7,127 bases of DNA, taken from an uncultured Eubacteriales bacterium (GTDB lineage: Bacteria > Bacillota > Clostridia > Oscillospirales > CAG-272). Positions 6,163 through 7,127 of the stretch are shown in pieces. Below the pieces are notes generated by a model. That model did no database searches. It saw only the letters and a list, made by a program, of their open reading frames with translations, and was not told where the DNA came from. The stretch spans positions 1 through 7,127 of the forward strand of contig USGH01000135.1 of assembly GCA_900554225.1 (NCBI GenBank), written 5' to 3'. Both the position numbers and the translations under genes were made by a program. Numbering within the stretch: position 1 is the first letter of the stretch; the number at the start of each line of letters is the position of its first letter.

Positions 6163-7127
6163 ATGCACGAGATTTACGAAAATCCTCTTTGCAAACGATA
6201 CGCCAGCCGGGAAATGCAGGTGATCTTCTCCGACGATCGCAAATTCTCCACCTGGCGAAAGCTGTGGATCGCGCTTGCCGAAGCGGAAAAAGAGCTTGGT
6301 CTGGACATTACGGACGAGCAGATCGCCGAAATGAAGGCGCACATCTATGACATCGATTACGAAGCGGCTGCCGCGCGGGAAAAGGAAGTCCGGCACGATG
6401 TCATGGCGCACATCTACGCTTATGGGCTTGTCTGTCCGAACGCAAAACCGATCATCCATCTCGGCGCAACCAGCTGTTATGTTGGCGACAATACGGACAT
6501 CATCCTACAGCGGGATGCCTTACTCCGGATCCGTCGGCTGCTGCTCGGTGCGATCGCGGCACTGTGTGATTTCGCGGAAAAGTACGCCGATCTCGACACG
6601 CTGGCATACACGCATTTCCAGGCAGCGCAGCCCACGACGGTCGGAAAACGCGCTACGCTGTGGATGCAGGATCTGATGATGGATCTCTCCCACCTCGATT
6701 TTGTGCTGAACAATCTGAAGCTGCTCGGATGCCGCGGTACGACCGGAACCGGTGCCAGCTTCCTGGAATTGTTCGGCGGCGATCACGAGAAGGTCAAGGC
6801 TCTCGAAAAGAAGATCGCGGACAAGATGGGATTTGAAGCCGTTTATGCCGTCAGTGGTCAGACCTATACGCGCAAGGTGGACTATTTTACGCTGTCCGTT
6901 CTCTCTGGAATCGCCCAGAGCGCACAGAAGTTCTCCGGCGATATGCGGCTGCTGTCTCATATGAAGGAGTTTGACGAACCGTTTGAAGCGGGACAGGTCG
7001 GCTCCTCGGCGATGGCGTACAAACGCAACCCAATGCGCAGCGAACGGATCTCCTCTCTTGCCCGGTTTGTGATCGCGGACACCATCAATCCCGCCATGAC
7101 CGCCGGTACGCAGTGGTTGGAGCGCAC
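6163..7127 (+). CDS. purB: Adenylosuccinate lyase, N-terminal 321 residues (3' end outside window)
   Basis: Lyase of the fumarase/aspartase superfamily. It releases fumarate from SAICAR to give AICAR (IMP synthesis) and from adenylosuccinate to give AMP. The frame is open from 6163 to the right edge. The N-terminal region reads YENPLCKRYAS and then FSTWRKLWIALAEAEKELGL. The segment VRHDVMAHIYAY is followed by HLGATSCYVGDNTD, and the catalytic-acid His is in THFQAAQPTT (H151). The flexible signature loop GSSAMAYKRNP (280-290) contains the catalytic Ser. The HLGATSCYVGDN and AYKRNP forms resemble the longer PurB type of about 475 residues found in clostridia and animals more than the short Bacillus type, so about 150 residues probably lie beyond the window. 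It is coupled to purC by a 10-base gap. Both catalytic residues are present and nothing suggests inactivation. Confidence 0.96.
   Translation, partial: MHEIYENPLCKRYASREMQVIFSDDRKFSTWRKLWIALAEAEKELGLDITDEQIAEMKAHIYDIDYEAAAAREKEVRHDVMAHIYAYGLVCPNAKPIIHLGATSCYVGDNTDIILQRDALLRIRRLLLGAIAALCDFAEKYADLDTLAYTHFQAAQPTTVGKRATLWMQDLMMDLSHLDFVLNNLKLLGCRGTTGTGASFLELFGGDHEKVKALEKKIADKMGFEAVYAVSGQTYTRKVDYFTLSVLSGIAQSAQKFSGDMRLLSHMKEFDEPFEAGQVGSSAMAYKRNPMRSERISSLARFVIADTINPAMTAGTQWLER

Overview
The window reads as ordinary chromosomal housekeeping DNA from a Firmicute, most likely a moderately GC-rich member of the Clostridia (Oscillospiraceae/Ruminococcaceae-like). Three things suggest this: a glutamine synthetase gene directly followed by an ANTAR-domain regulator, an arrangement known from clostridia (glnA-nitR); a PurF of the Bacillus type with a propeptide and four Fe-S cysteines; and purine-rich Shine-Dalgarno sequences before nearly every gene. 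All genes are on the + strand, with strong G/C preference at third codon positions. The assignment below family level is inference.

Layout. Bases 1-208 hold the last 68 codons of an unrecognised gene. Sixteen bases later comes a glutamine synthetase family gene (225-1433), then a pseudo-receiver/ANTAR regulator (1461-2045). A hairpin plus T-run at 2051-2085 looks like the end of that unit. The 185-base spacer before pyrG holds this terminator, a possible 17-codon small ORF with its own ribosome binding site, and a small triloop hairpin. pyrG (CTP synthase, 2231-3856) follows. A 102-base spacer with a bulged hairpin leads to purF (3959-5362). A 94-base spacer with a weak terminator-like hairpin leads to purC (5457-6152), and purB (from 6163) is tightly coupled to purC and runs off the right edge.

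How the genes fit together. The synthetase, if it makes glutamine, supplies the amide donor used by both CTP synthase (pyrimidine branch) and PurF (first committed step of purine synthesis). PurC and PurB carry out later steps of IMP synthesis, and PurB also acts in AMP synthesis. The ANTAR protein probably acts by RNA antitermination in nitrogen control.

No clearly new biological system is visible. The points most worth a second look are the glutamine synthetase, which by eye alignment lacks the usual Glu flap residue and the C-terminal 'thong' of classical GSI; the degenerate receiver of the ANTAR protein; and the small ORF and hairpins in front of pyrG.
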